A stretch of DNA of 64,000 nucleotides from Sphingomonas sp. LY29 (GTDB taxonomy: Bacteria > Pseudomonadota > Alphaproteobacteria > Sphingomonadales > Sphingomonadaceae): NCBI RefSeq assembly GCF_035593985.1, contig NZ_CP141587.1, positions 62,001 to 126,000 on the forward strand. Reading direction: 5' to 3'. The first letter of the stretch is position 1; every line of letters begins with the position of its first letter. Below the pieces are notes generated by a model. It made no database searches and was not told the DNA's origin. It saw only the letters and a list, made by a program, of their open reading frames with translations. The position numbers and the translations under genes are program-made. This document shows positions 40,853 to 50,623 of the stretch, one piece after another.

Positions 40853-40878
40853 GGGCCGTCGGAGCGATCCGGCGGCCC
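40853..40878 (+). terminator. Hairpin between ndk and the convergent hypothetical gene
   Basis: GGGCCGTCGG and CCGGCGGCCC form a 10-base stem with one G-U wobble and a 6-base loop, followed by TTCTTC. A weaker 7-base stem (CCGATCT/AGATCGG, 40831-40853) abuts it. Convergent genes on both sides fit a two-way terminator. Confidence 0.5.
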
Positions 40879-40885
40879 TTCTTCG

Positions 40886-41392
40886 TCAGGCCCGGCTCAG
40901 GCCGACGATCCTGAGGTCGCGGTCGTCGAACAGGCCGCCACCGACCCAGCGATAGGCTAGGCGGTAGCGACCGTTGGCACGCCGGTCGTCGCCGGCCTCG
41001 ACGTAGCGCGAGGCGATCGCGACGGTGAGCACGCCGTCCTTCTTTTCCTTGACCTCACCAAGCAGCGTCTCGACGTCCGCCGCCGCAATCCTGCCATCGC
41101 TTCCGATCGAGACCGAGCGGCCGTCGGCGGTCAGAGTAGCGGAGTCCAGCGCGTGGCCCGCTTCGACCGGGGAGAGGACGAGCGCCTGGCCTTCGTCCTG
41201 AACCTGCCCGCGTAGGGCGAGGGGAATGCGTTTGGTCTTTTCGATCGCGACGACGGGCTTTTCGGCCTGATCGCCACGCCAACTGTTCCACAGCCCCAGT
41301 GCCGAGATGGCGAGCGCGGCGATGGCGATCGTCTCGCCCAGGGAAATCCAGCGGCGACGACGGCGCGCGGCTTCGGGGGACGGGTCACTCAC
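40886..41392 (-). CDS. Single-pass membrane-anchored hypothetical protein
   Basis: This 168-residue protein has a basic N-terminus (EAARRRRRWISLG), one transmembrane segment (ETIAIAALAISALGLWNSW), and an exported domain rich in beta strands (KRIPLALRGQVQDEGQALVL, LTVAIASRYVEAGDDRRANG). No family is recognised. It lies 12 bases downstream of the purM-purN pair and may be co-transcribed. Confidence 0.68.
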   Translation of the reverse strand: MSDPSPEAARRRRRWISLGETIAIAALAISALGLWNSWRGDQAEKPVVAIEKTKRIPLALRGQVQDEGQALVLSPVEAGHALDSATLTADGRSVSIGSDGRIAAADVETLLGEVKEKKDGVLTVAIASRYVEAGDDRRANGRYRLAYRWVGGGLFDDRDLRIVGLSRA

Positions 41393-41404
41393 GGCGGCGG
41401 CTCC

Positions 41405-42358
41405 TTAGAATTCGTCGGCGGCGCGCATCAGCTTGGTCAGGCGGGCGGGCGCACACAAGCCCCAGCTGCGCTGCAGCCATTCGCCGACATGGCCCCAATC
41501 GACGCGCGCGCGGTCGAGGCGGATGCCGATCCAGTCCGACGGGCCGTAATAGGCTGGGCGGAAGTAGAGATCGGGTTCGGCCTCGATTAGCTGTGCCATT
41601 TCGTCCTGGCCGCTGCATTTGACGAGCAGGCCAATGCTGTCCTCGCCGTGATGGCGGTTCCACATGATCGCGAAGAACTTGTCGCTCGACGGGCTGCCGA
41701 CTTTCCAACCGGGCGCGCCGTGGCTGGTCTTGAAGCGCGTTTCTGGCAGCGCGAGCGCGAGCGCGCCAACGCGTTCCTCAAGCCACGCCGGGTCGCGCTC
41801 GCGCGAGGCGAACTGGGCGAGGATGCGCGGGTAGAGCTGGTGCTCGGCGATGAGGACGCGGGTGGCGAGGTCGTCGGGTGTGTCGTCAGCAAGAACGGCG
41901 ACTTCGACCTGTCCGAGGATTTCGCCCGAATCGAGTTCTGGCGTGACGAGATGGACGGTAGCGCCGGTTGTTGATTCGCCGGCCGCTAAAACTGCCTGGT
42001 GCGTGCGCAACCCTTTGTGGCGTGGGAGCAGCGAGGGGTGGATGTTGATCATTCGGCCCGCCCAGCGGCAAACGAATTCATCCGGAATGATGCGCATGAA
42101 GCCGGCAAGCGCGATGAGGTCGATCCGCGCCGCGTGAAGGCTCGCTTGGAGATCGGTCCAGAAGGTTGGACCTGAAGCGAGGCGATCGACTGAGATGCCT
42201 TCGGCTTCGGCGAGGGCAAGCCCGGGGGCGTCGGGCTTGTCGCCGGTGACCAGCGCGACTTCGAAGGGGCAATCGTCGGCGCGCGCGGCGTAGATCAGCG
42301 CCGCCATATTCGACCCGCGTCCCGAGATAAGGACGGCGACGCGGGTCCGGTCAGCCAT
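41405..42358 (-). CDS. purN: GAR transformylase PurN fused to a C-terminal MmcQ/YjbR domain
   Basis: This 317-residue protein joins two domains. Residues 1 to about 185 are phosphoribosylglycinamide formyltransferase, with [19 protein letters not shown], the catalytic [13 protein letters not shown] and [12 protein letters not shown]; it transfers formyl from 10-formyl-THF in purine synthesis. From about residue 190 ([20 protein letters not shown]) to the end ([30 protein letters not shown]) it matches the MmcQ/YjbR fold, a small DNA-binding-like domain of unknown role. Free-standing PurN is about 190-220 residues. The start at 42358 overlaps the purM stop by eight bases. Confidence 0.9.
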   Translation of the reverse strand: MADRTRVAVLISGRGSNMAALIYAARADDCPFEVALVTGDKPDAPGLALAEAEGISVDRLASGPTFWTDLQASLHAARIDLIALAGFMRIIPDEFVCRWAGRMINIHPSLLPRHKGLRTHQAVLAAGESTTGATVHLVTPELDSGEILGQVEVAVLADDTPDDLATRVLIAEHQLYPRILAQFASRERDPAWLEERVGALALALPETRFKTSHGAPGWKVGSPSSDKFFAIMWNRHHGEDSIGLLVKCSGQDEMAQLIEAEPDLYFRPAYYGPSDWIGIRLDRARVDWGHVGEWLQRSWGLCAPARLTKLMRAADEF

Positions 42359-43442
42359 GGTGGGTGGCCGACCAGGGTTCGCGCGCGCTCCACGTGTCTG
42401 TGCTGCCCGTGACGGTGCAGCCTTTCTCCCCGGCCTCGACGCTGCCGATGCGGTGAACGGTCTCGCCCGCGGCGTCGAGGTCCGTGGTGACCGAGTCGGC
42501 ATCAGCTGGATCGACGACGACCACCATGCCGATCCCGCAATTGAAAGTGCGGGCAAGCTCGGACGGTTCGATCGCGCCGCCGGCCTGAAGGAAGGCGAAC
42601 AGGCGGGGCAGGGACCACGTATCAGCGTCGACGCGGGCGTGGCAGCCGTCGGGCATCACGCGCGGAATGTTTTCCAGCAGCCCGCCGCCGGTGATGTGGG
42701 CAAGCGCAGCGATGCGGCCGTCGCGAACGAGCGGAAGCAGGCTCTTCACGTAGATGCGTGTTGGCTCGAGCAGATGATCGGCGAGCAACCGGTCCTGGTC
42801 GAACAGCGCGGGGCGGTCGAGCGCCCAGCCGTTGCGTTCGATCAGCTTGCGGACGAGGCTGAAGCCGTTCGAATGCACCCCCGAACTGGCGAGGCCGAGG
42901 AGCACGTCGCCTGGGCTCACCCGTCCGCCGGTAAGGACCTTGGCGCGATCGACCGCGCCGACGCAAAACCCGGCCAGGTCGTAGTCACCGCCCGAATACA
43001 TTCCGGGCATTTCGGCAGTCTCTCCGCCGATCAGCGCGCAACCGGCCTGGCGGCAGCCGTCGGCGATCGACGCAACGACCGCGGTCGCGACCCCGGAGTC
43101 GAGTTTGCCCGTGGCGTAATAGTCGAGAAAGAATAGCGGCTCTGCGCCCTGCACGATCAGGTCATTGACGCACATCGCGACGAGATCGATGCCGACGCCG
43201 TCGTGGCGGCCGGTGTCGATCGCCAGCTTCAGCTTCGTGCCGACGCCATCATTCGCCGCAACCAGCATCGGGTCGTCGTAGCCGGCCGCTTTGAGGTCGA
43301 AGAAGCCGCCGAATCCGCCAAGCTCCGCGTTCGCACCGGGTCGCGCGGTCGACTTGGCAAGCGGCGAGATGGCGCGGACGAGATCGTTTCCCGCCGCGAT
43401 CGAGACGCCCGCATCGGCGTAGGTGAGTGGCTTTTGCGTCAT
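42351..43442 (-). CDS. purM: Phosphoribosylformylglycinamidine cyclo-ligase
   Basis: This 363-residue AIR synthetase closes the imidazole ring in purine synthesis. Typical segments are [57 protein letters not shown] and [16 protein letters not shown]. The start at 43442 ([12 protein letters not shown]) is the family N-terminus. It overlaps purN by eight bases and is divergent from the DUF2066 gene with 62 bases between starts. Confidence 0.97.
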   Translation of the reverse strand: MTQKPLTYADAGVSIAAGNDLVRAISPLAKSTARPGANAELGGFGGFFDLKAAGYDDPMLVAANDGVGTKLKLAIDTGRHDGVGIDLVAMCVNDLIVQGAEPLFFLDYYATGKLDSGVATAVVASIADGCRQAGCALIGGETAEMPGMYSGGDYDLAGFCVGAVDRAKVLTGGRVSPGDVLLGLASSGVHSNGFSLVRKLIERNGWALDRPALFDQDRLLADHLLEPTRIYVKSLLPLVRDGRIAALAHITGGGLLENIPRVMPDGCHARVDADTWSLPRLFAFLQAGGAIEPSELARTFNCGIGMVVVVDPADADSVTTDLDAAGETVHRIGSVEAGEKGCTVTGSTDTWSAREPWSATHHG

Positions 43443-43504
43443 GCCTGGCGCAACTAGCCACATCGCACTTGGAATTCCACGCCATTGTCGCCAAAAGCGG
43501 CGCG

Positions 43505-44770
43505 ATGCTGTTTCCCCGGCCGATCCTTCTCGCCATCGCTGCCTTGCTTGTCCTGTTGGGGACGGGCGGCGCGCTCTATGCCCAGATGGAAGGCGGCGAT
43601 CGCGGCATCCTGCCCATCGACAGCAGCGGAACGCTGGAGATCGGCGGGATCAAGGTCGACGTGTCGGGCAAGAGCGCCGAGGAAGCGCGCTTCGCCGGGT
43701 GGCGGGTCGCACAGCGCGAAGGCTTCAAGGCGCTGTGGGCGCGGACCAATCGCCGGCCGATTTCCGAAGCGCCAACTTTGTCGGATTCGACGCTCGACGG
43801 CCTGGTGAGCTCGATCGTGGTCGAGCGCGAGCAAATCGGCCCCAATCGCTACATTGCCGAACTCGGCGTCCTGTTCGACCGGTCGCGCGCCGGCGAAATG
43901 CTGGGCGTTCCGGGACAGGCGCGGCGGTCGGCACCGATGCTGCTGATCCCGGTGATGGTGTCAGGCGGAACGGTTACCGGCGTCGAGCTTCGCAATCCGT
44001 GGCAGCGCGCCTGGGCGCAATTCCGCACTTCGCAAAGCCAGATCGATTACGTTCGCGTCAGCGGTCTCGGCACCGACCCATTGCTGATCAACGCCAGCCA
44101 GAGCCGCCGGCCCGGGCGCGGCTGGTGGCGCAATATCCTCGACCTCTACGGGGCTGCCAACGTGCTGGTCGCCGAGGTCCACCTCGATCGCGTCTATCCG
44201 GGAGGGCCGGCCAAGGCGACCTTCGTCGGGCGCTTCGGTCCCGATGGCGAGCGGCTGGGATCGTTCGAATTGCTGGCCAAGGACAGCGCCGACCTGCCGC
44301 GCATGATGACCGAGGGCGTGCTGCGCATGGACGAGTTGTTCACTCGCGCGCTGGCGGCGGGCATTGTTCGCGGTGATCCGGACCTGGTCATCCAGCCGCC
44401 GCCCCCAGTCGTCGAGGAAGAAACGGTCGAGGAAGACAAGTCGGCCACCACGCAGGTGTCTGTCCAGATCGCGGCGCCGGACGCCGCCTGGAACAGCTAC
44501 GCGCTACGCCAGATCCGGTCGATCCGCGGCGTGATCGGGGTCAGCGAGACTAGCCCGCCGGTCAATGGGACGAGCATGCTCAGTGTGACCTATCGTGGTG
44601 ATGCGGGGGCGCTGCGCAACCAGATCGTCGCGCGTGGTTTTGCGGTCAACGTGAACGGCAACGTGCTCCGGACCTTGGTCACCCCATTCCGGACGCCGCC
44701 ACCGGCAGCAACGCCGGCGCCGGCGCCGACCGCACCCGAACCCGCAGCGCAATCGAGCCCTGCGCCGTGA
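43505..44770 (+). CDS. DUF2066 domain protein, membrane/secreted
   Basis: This 421-residue protein has an N-terminal hydrophobic segment ([20 protein letters not shown]) acting as signal or anchor. A DUF2066-like domain follows (about residues 40-260). The C-terminal part includes [20 protein letters not shown] and a Pro/Ala-rich tail ([16 protein letters not shown]). The place next to purM and upstream of hda is the same in many proteobacteria, which supports the family call. Its function is unknown. It overlaps hdaA by four bases. Confidence 0.8.
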   Translation: MLFPRPILLAIAALLVLLGTGGALYAQMEGGDRGILPIDSSGTLEIGGIKVDVSGKSAEEARFAGWRVAQREGFKALWARTNRRPISEAPTLSDSTLDGLVSSIVVEREQIGPNRYIAELGVLFDRSRAGEMLGVPGQARRSAPMLLIPVMVSGGTVTGVELRNPWQRAWAQFRTSQSQIDYVRVSGLGTDPLLINASQSRRPGRGWWRNILDLYGAANVLVAEVHLDRVYPGGPAKATFVGRFGPDGERLGSFELLAKDSADLPRMMTEGVLRMDELFTRALAAGIVRGDPDLVIQPPPPVVEEETVEEDKSATTQVSVQIAAPDAAWNSYALRQIRSIRGVIGVSETSPPVNGTSMLSVTYRGDAGALRNQIVARGFAVNVNGNVLRTLVTPFRTPPPAATPAPAPTAPEPAAQSSPAP

Positions 44771-45393
44771 GCGCACCCGACCAGTTCGCGCTTCCGCTCG
44801 ACTGGCCGCAGGGTAAGGACGACAGCCGATTCATTCTGGGTGACGCCAACCGCGAGGCGTTCGAGCATTTCAGGACCTGGTCGATGTGGCCGGTCCGCGC
44901 GACATTGCTGACCGGGCCGCGCCGTTCGGGACGATCGCTGCTTGCGCGCGCGTTTGTCGAACGGGTCGGTGGTCGCCTGTTCGACCTTGCCGAGCGGCAT
45001 GACGAGGAAGAATTGTTCCACGCCTGGAATGCGGCGCAGGAAAGCAAGAAGCCGATCGTCCTGGTGGTCGACGAGGTTCCGCCAGCGTGGGAGATTGCGC
45101 TGCCCGACCTTCGTACCCGATTGGCGGTCACTCCGATCGCGCGGATCGGCCAGCCCGACGACGAGTTGTTCCGGGCGATCATCCGCCTTCGCTTCGCCGA
45201 TCGTGGCTTGCACGTTCCCGAAGATGCGCTCGACTTTGTCGCGTCGCGGGTCGAGCGCAGCTACTTCGCCGCCGAGCGCGTGGTCGAGGCGATCGACCGC
45301 TTCGCGATCGCCGAGCGCGCGCGCCTGACCATGCCGACGATCCGGCGCGCGCTGGCCGAAGGCGGACTGATCGACGCGAGGAAGGTCGCATGA
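44767..45393 (+). CDS. hdaA: HdaA, DnaA-inactivating AAA+ regulator
   Basis: This 208-residue Hda homologue stimulates hydrolysis of DnaA-ATP at the replication clamp to block re-initiation. Its N-terminus carries a clamp-binding QFALPLDW (residues 6-13). The P-loop is degenerate (LLTGPRRSGRSLLARAF, with Arg in place of the usual Lys). Walker B reads IVLVVDEVPP, and the sensor region and lid continue to RRALAEGGLID. It is coupled by four-base overlaps to the DUF2066 gene upstream and ppk1 downstream. Confidence 0.88.
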   Translation: MSAPDQFALPLDWPQGKDDSRFILGDANREAFEHFRTWSMWPVRATLLTGPRRSGRSLLARAFVERVGGRLFDLAERHDEEELFHAWNAAQESKKPIVLVVDEVPPAWEIALPDLRTRLAVTPIARIGQPDDELFRAIIRLRFADRGLHVPEDALDFVASRVERSYFAAERVVEAIDRFAIAERARLTMPTIRRALAEGGLIDARKVA

Positions 45394-47522
45394 CGACGTC
45401 GGCGAAGGTCGCGCCGAAGGTCGATGCCCCGCGCCTGTTCAACCGCGAGTTGAGCTGGCTGGCGTTCAACCGGCGCGTGATCGAGGAAGCGACCAATCCG
45501 GCGCATCCGTTGCTGGAGCGGCTGCGCTTCCTGTCGATTTCGGGCTCGAACCTCGACGAATTCTTCATGGTCCGCGTGGCGGGATTGAAGGGCCAACAGC
45601 TTCGCGGGATCGAGAATCTCAGCATGGACGGCCTGACCGCCAACCAGCAGCTGGAGGCGATCGTCGATGAAGCCGACGCGCTGGTGATCGCGCAGCAGGC
45701 CGAATGGATGATGCTTCGCGAACAGCTCGACGAGCGCGGGCTCGACGTGGTCGGAGCCGAGGAACTCGACGAGCCCGAGCGCAAGTGGGTCGAGGCGCAA
45801 TTCCGCGAACAGATCCTGCCGGTGCTGACGCCGCAAGCGATCGATCCGGCGCACCCGTTTCCGTTCATTCCCAACGGCGGCTTCAGCCTTGTGTTCGACC
45901 TTCGGCAGGGGCGCGAAGCCGAACCGGTGATCGAATTGCTGATGATCCCCAGCACGTTGCCGCGCTTCATTCGCCTGCCGGGGTCGCGCAGCCGGTTCAT
46001 CCCGATCGAGACGATCATTCGCGCGCACTTCGACCTGCTGTTTCCGGGTTTCGAGCAGGTCGGATCTGGCGCCTTCCGCGTGCTTCGCGACAGCGATATC
46101 GAGGTGGAAGAAGAGGCCGAGGATCTCGTCCGCTACTTCCGCAGCGCGATCAAGCGGCGGCGACGTGGGCGCGTCATTCGACTGGAATTCGCCGCCGATA
46201 CGCCGGCGAACCTCGAGGAGATGGTCCACCGTGGTCTTGGCGCCGACAGCGCGCTGGTCGCGGAGAGCGCGGGCTTTATCGGCATCGCCGACCTGGCGCA
46301 GCTGGTCGAGGTCGATCGTCCTGACCTGAAATTCCCGCCCTACACGCCGCGCTTCCCCGAGCGCATCCTTGAGCATGACGGCGATTGTTTCGCCGCGATC
46401 CGCGCCAAGGATATCGTCATCCACCACCCCTACGAAAGCTTCGAGGTGGTGGTCGCTTTCCTTCGGCAGGCGGCCGAGGACCCCGACGTCGTCGCGATCA
46501 AACAGACGCTTTACCGCGCGGGCAAGCAGTCGGCGATCATCGACGCGCTGGTGGCCGCCGCGGAAGCGGGGAAGTCGGTAACGGCGGTCGTCGAATTGAA
46601 GGCGCGCTTCGACGAGGAGCAGAATCTGCTGTGGGCAAGCCGGCTCGAGCGCGCCGGGGTTCAGGTCATCTACGGCTTCGTCGAGTGGAAGACCCACGCC
46701 AAGGTGTCGATGGTGATCCGCCGCGAAGGCGGGGTGATGCGGACCTACTGCCACTTCGGCACGGGAAATTATCATCCGACGACGGCGCGAATCTACACCG
46801 ACATCAGCTTCTTCACCGCATCGCGGAGGGCGGCGCGCGATGCGGCCAAGCTGTTCAACCTGATCACTGGGTATGTCCCGCCCAAGGGGTTGGAACTGCT
46901 GACGGTCAGCCCGCGCGGTCTGCGCGACAAGATATTGTCGCTGATGGACGCGGAGATCGCCAATGCGCGAGAGGGCAAGCCCGCCGCGATCTGGGCGAAG
47001 ATGAACAGCCTGGTCGATCCGGCGGTGATCGAGAAGCTCTACGCCGCGAGCGAGGCGGGGGTGTCGATCGACCTGGTCATTCGGGGCGTATGCTGCCTTC
47101 GTCCCGGCGTGCCCGGGCTGTCGTCGAACATCCGTGTGAAGTCGATCATCGGCCGCTTTCTGGAGCACAGCCGCATCTTCGTGTTTGCCAACGGCGGACG
47201 GCTGCCGCATCGGCAGGCCAAGGTCTACATCTCGTCAGCCGACTGGATGCCGCGCAATTTCGACCGGCGGGTGGAATATATGATGCCGATGGAAAACCCG
47301 ACCGTGCATGCGCAGATCCTGGATCAGGTGATGATCGCGAATTTGATCGACAACGAGCAGAGCTGGGCGCTCAATCCCGACGGGTCCTACACGCGGATGA
47401 AGCCCGGCAAGCGCCACTTCAACCTGCACCGCTATTTCATGACGAATCCGTCGCTGTCGGGACGCGGGCAGGCGCTTGGCGGCAAGGCCGTACCCAAGCT
47501 CCGACTGACTCAGCGCGGCTGA
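45390..47522 (+). CDS. ppk1: Polyphosphate kinase 1
   Basis: This 710-residue enzyme makes polyphosphate from ATP. It starts APRLFNRELSWLAFNRRVIE. The catalytic region has VELKARFDEEQNLLWASRL, the phospho-accepting His in FVEWKTHAKVSMVIRREGG, HFGTGNYHPTTARIYTD, and the second His in GRLPHRQAKVYISS. The start at 45390 forms an ATGA overlap with hdaA. ppx follows four bases later. Confidence 0.97.
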   Translation: MTTSAKVAPKVDAPRLFNRELSWLAFNRRVIEEATNPAHPLLERLRFLSISGSNLDEFFMVRVAGLKGQQLRGIENLSMDGLTANQQLEAIVDEADALVIAQQAEWMMLREQLDERGLDVVGAEELDEPERKWVEAQFREQILPVLTPQAIDPAHPFPFIPNGGFSLVFDLRQGREAEPVIELLMIPSTLPRFIRLPGSRSRFIPIETIIRAHFDLLFPGFEQVGSGAFRVLRDSDIEVEEEAEDLVRYFRSAIKRRRRGRVIRLEFAADTPANLEEMVHRGLGADSALVAESAGFIGIADLAQLVEVDRPDLKFPPYTPRFPERILEHDGDCFAAIRAKDIVIHHPYESFEVVVAFLRQAAEDPDVVAIKQTLYRAGKQSAIIDALVAAAEAGKSVTAVVELKARFDEEQNLLWASRLERAGVQVIYGFVEWKTHAKVSMVIRREGGVMRTYCHFGTGNYHPTTARIYTDISFFTASRRAARDAAKLFNLITGYVPPKGLELLTVSPRGLRDKILSLMDAEIANAREGKPAAIWAKMNSLVDPAVIEKLYAASEAGVSIDLVIRGVCCLRPGVPGLSSNIRVKSIIGRFLEHSRIFVFANGGRLPHRQAKVYISSADWMPRNFDRRVEYMMPMENPTVHAQILDQVMIANLIDNEQSWALNPDGSYTRMKPGKRHFNLHRYFMTNPSLSGRGQALGGKAVPKLRLTQRG

Positions 47523-47526
47523 GCGG

Positions 47527-48990
47527 ATGACCGCAACCAGCTTCGGCCCGGTGGGCATCATCGACATCGGGTCGAACTCGGTGCGGTTCGTCGCCTATGG
47601 TGGCACCCCTCGCGTGCCGTCGGCTCTGTTCAACGAAAAGGTGATGGCGGCGCTCGGTCGGGGCGTGGCGAAGGACGGTCGGCTCGACGAGGAGGCGATG
47701 GCCAAGACGCTGGCGGCGCTTGCCCGCTTCCGCCTGCTGGCGCGCGAGATGGGGCTGAAGAAGCTTCACACCGTGGCGACTGCGGCCGTTCGCGATGCGT
47801 CGAATGGTCCTGCGTTCATGCGCGAGATTGCGGCGCTTGGGCTGAAACCGCGGCTACTGCCGGGACCCGAGGAAGCCGAGCTGTCGGGACTTGGCGTCGT
47901 ATCGGCCATCCCTCGCGCCAACGGCATCGTCGCCGACCTCGGCGGGGGCAGCCTGGAATTGATCGGCGTTGCGCGCGGCGGGGTGGGTGAGGGAGTGTCC
48001 TTGCCGATCGGTGTGCTCCGCCTCGGGACGTCGCCCGATCGTGCCAAGATCGCCAAGGACATCCGCGCGGCGATCAAGGATAGCCGACTGAAGGATGCGG
48101 CGCGCGGGCACGGGCTTTACTTGGTCGGCGGGTCGTTCCGGGCGCTGGCGCAATTCGACCTCAAGAGCGCGAACCATCCGCTGCCGATCGTTCACCAGCA
48201 CAAGATCGCGCCTGAGCGATTGGACGAACTTCAGCGCCTGCTGGCCACGTCGCCGGTCGAGGAGATCAAGGCGCTGTCCGGCGTATCGGCCTCGCGAGCG
48301 CCCAGTTTGGCGCCCGCGCTGACGGTGCTGCAGGCGATGGTCGAAGTGTTGGGACCACGCCGAGTGATGACCTCGGCATTCGGGCTTCGCGAGGGATTGC
48401 TCTACCGCGACCTTCCGCAGTCCATTCGCGACGAAGACCCGCTGCTGGCGGGGGCACTGGAAGTGGGCGAGCGGCTTGGGCGTTTCGGCGACCATGGCGC
48501 GGCACTGGACCAATGGATGGCGCCGATCTTCCCCGACGATCCGAGCGACATGCAGCGGCTTCGGCTTGCGACGTGCCTACTGGGCGATATTGCCTGGAAC
48601 GCGCATCCCGACTTCAGAGCCGAACGCGCGGTGGATATGGCGATCCACGGCAATTGGGTCGGCATCAGCCCGCACGGCCGTGCGGTGATCGGCCGAGCCT
48701 TGTGCAGCGCCTTTGGCGGCGACGGCGGTTTCGGATCGCGATTGCGGACCCTGCTTCGGCCGGGCGAGGAAGATCGCGCGATGGCGTGGGGCAAAGCCTT
48801 GCGTCTGGCGCAGCGATTGAGCGGCGGCACCGAGACATTGCTTCGAAAAACCACGCTTTCGATCGACTCGAAGCGCTTGTCGCTAACCGTTCACGCGCGG
48901 CATCGGAACTTGCTCACCGACCCGGTCGAACGGCGTCTTCAGCAGCTGGCGAAGGCGATCGGCCGGACGTCCGACATCAGGATCGCCTAG
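47527..48990 (+). CDS. ppx: Exopolyphosphatase (Ppx/GppA family)
   Basis: This 487-residue enzyme degrades polyphosphate, or possibly pppGpp. The ASKHA-type ATPase fold shows GIIDIGSNSVRFVAYGG, the catalytic Glu region PGPEEAELSGLGV, and the second phosphate loop IVADLGGGSLELIGVA. It begins four bases after ppk1, so synthesis and breakdown genes are co-expressed. Its stop overlaps the convergent I78 inhibitor gene by four bases. Confidence 0.93.
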   Translation: MTATSFGPVGIIDIGSNSVRFVAYGGTPRVPSALFNEKVMAALGRGVAKDGRLDEEAMAKTLAALARFRLLAREMGLKKLHTVATAAVRDASNGPAFMREIAALGLKPRLLPGPEEAELSGLGVVSAIPRANGIVADLGGGSLELIGVARGGVGEGVSLPIGVLRLGTSPDRAKIAKDIRAAIKDSRLKDAARGHGLYLVGGSFRALAQFDLKSANHPLPIVHQHKIAPERLDELQRLLATSPVEEIKALSGVSASRAPSLAPALTVLQAMVEVLGPRRVMTSAFGLREGLLYRDLPQSIRDEDPLLAGALEVGERLGRFGDHGAALDQWMAPIFPDDPSDMQRLRLATCLLGDIAWNAHPDFRAERAVDMAIHGNWVGISPHGRAVIGRALCSAFGGDGGFGSRLRTLLRPGEEDRAMAWGKALRLAQRLSGGTETLLRKTTLSIDSKRLSLTVHARHRNLLTDPVERRLQQLAKAIGRTSDIRIA

Positions 48991-49280
48991 CCGCAACTGG
49001 CGCGCTCGACCCGGTTAGCCTCATCGAGTTGGACGGTCAGTCGATCGCCGCGGAAATCCATCGTGACCATGCCGCCTTTGGGCACCCAACGGATCGTCCG
49101 CGCGCCGGTCTCGCGAAGCATGCGTGCGCCGAGGTCCTGGGTCGCTGGTCGACCGACGTAAGAGGCGAGACCGTCGCCGCGGCAGAGCGCGGCAGGATCG
49201 CTTACCGTCGGTGGGTCGGTCATGTTGCTAGTGCAGGCCGCCAGCGGAAGTGCGGCAAGGGCGAGGGGCAGATGACGCAT
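48987..49280 (-). CDS. I78-family peptidase inhibitor-like lipoprotein
   Basis: This 97-residue lipoprotein has a signal and lipobox (LPLALAALPLAAC, Cys16). The conserved I78 core follows: two cysteines bracketing the domain (ALCRG and ERASCG), YVGRPATQDLGARMLRETGA, and TMDFRGDRLTVQLDE. Family members are potato-inhibitor-I-like serine protease inhibitors. Its target is unknown. Confidence 0.85.
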   Translation of the reverse strand: MRHLPLALAALPLAACTSNMTDPPTVSDPAALCRGDGLASYVGRPATQDLGARMLRETGARTIRWVPKGGMVTMDFRGDRLTVQLDEANRVERASCG

Positions 49281-49336
49281 GAAAATCTCCTTGTGAGGAG
49301 ATAACGCGCGACGCCGTCGCCTTGGTTCCCCCCCGC

Positions 49337-50506
49337 CTAATTCTCGATGCGGCTGAGCTTGAGCTTGCCGTTTTCGGTGGCGAAACCGATGCGGCCTTCG
49401 ACCAGGTCGAGCGCGTCGCGCCCGAATTCGTCGAAGCGCCAGCCCGAGAGGATGTTAAGCTGTTCGCGAACGCCCGCCGCAAGCGATTCCAGCTCGTCTG
49501 AGCGCGCGATGAGCTTTGCTGCGACGCCGGCTTCCTTGGCGCGGATCTTGAGCAGCAGCTTGAGCAGGTCGCTGACCAGCGCGGCGTCCTTGGTCAGGCC
49601 GGGTCGGCGAGGTTCGCGGTCGGGCAAGTCTTCGGGACCGAGCGGGGCCGACTTGGCGAGTGCGGCCATCATGCGCGCACCAATGTCGTTGTTGCGCCAG
49701 CCGGCGGACAGGCCGCGAACCTTGCCGAGGTCTTCCTGGGTCTTGGGCGGGTGGCCGGCGATGTCGGCCAATGTGTCGTCCTTGACGATGCGGCCGCGAG
49801 GCAGGTTCTTTCCGCGCGCTTCGGTTTCGCGCCATGCCGCGAGGGCCTTGAGGCGTCCGAGGACGGCGGGATTGCGGCTCGGCAGCTTGAGGCGTTTCCA
49901 CGCATCCTCGGGCGGAAAGGCGAAGCTCGACGGATCGGCGAGGCGCTCCATTTCCTCGTCGAGCCACGCACCGCGACCGGTCTTCTTGAGCTTCGCGACA
50001 AGCTTCGGGAAGATGGTGGCGAGGTGGGTGACGTCGGCAATCGCATAGTCGATCTGGCGCTTGTCGAGCGGGCGGCGCGACCAGTCGGTGAATCGCGCGC
50101 CCTTGTCGAGCGTGTGGCCGAGCACGCTTTCGACGAGGTTCGAATAGCCGATCTGCTCGCCATAGCCGAGCGCCATCGCCGAAATCTGAGTGTCGAACAG
50201 CGGCACAGGCACCTTGCCGGTCAGGTTGTGGATGATTTCCAGGTCCTGCCCGCCGGCGTGGAAGACCTTCAGCACCTCGTCATTCTCGACCAGCAGGTCG
50301 AGCAAGGGCGTGAGGTCGAGGTCAGTCGCCATCGGATCGATCGCCGCCGCCTCGTCGGGGGTGGCGATCTGCAGCAGGCATAGCTCCGGCCAATAGGTGT
50401 TCTCGCGCATGAACTCGGTGTCGACGGCGACGAAGTCGTGGGCGGACATGCGTTGGATGAGAGCGGCGAGGGCGTCGGAGGTGGTGATCAGCGGGTGAAT
50501 TTTCAT
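49337..50506 (-). CDS. rnd: Ribonuclease D
   Basis: This 389-residue 3'-5' exoribonuclease matures tRNA ends. The DEDDy exonuclease acidic residues are Asp29 and Glu31 in [15 protein letters not shown], an Asp in [12 protein letters not shown], and the Tyr/Asp of [10 protein letters not shown]. One HRDC domain is visible ([20 protein letters not shown]), and the C-terminus may hold a second. The start at 50506 ([14 protein letters not shown]) is the family N-terminus; the open upstream frame overlaps aspS antisense and is rejected. It is divergent from aspS. Confidence 0.95.
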   Translation of the reverse strand: MKIHPLITTSDALAALIQRMSAHDFVAVDTEFMRENTYWPELCLLQIATPDEAAAIDPMATDLDLTPLLDLLVENDEVLKVFHAGGQDLEIIHNLTGKVPVPLFDTQISAMALGYGEQIGYSNLVESVLGHTLDKGARFTDWSRRPLDKRQIDYAIADVTHLATIFPKLVAKLKKTGRGAWLDEEMERLADPSSFAFPPEDAWKRLKLPSRNPAVLGRLKALAAWRETEARGKNLPRGRIVKDDTLADIAGHPPKTQEDLGKVRGLSAGWRNNDIGARMMAALAKSAPLGPEDLPDREPRRPGLTKDAALVSDLLKLLLKIRAKEAGVAAKLIARSDELESLAAGVREQLNILSGWRFDEFGRDALDLVEGRIGFATENGKLKLSRIEN

Positions 50507-50623
50507 GTGCGCGCGGCCATAGCCGCCCTTGCGCGCCTTGACAAAGCGCTTCCTGAAAGGCGAAGCGCCGCCGCACGATTTCGCCGCGCCAAACGGCCCT
50601 TTTCCAAGCGAGTTCAACGAACC

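Noticed and set aside
45261..47210. A 649-codon minus-strand frame antisense to ppk1
   Set aside because: PPK1 motifs are intact on the plus strand; the antisense product resembles no protein.
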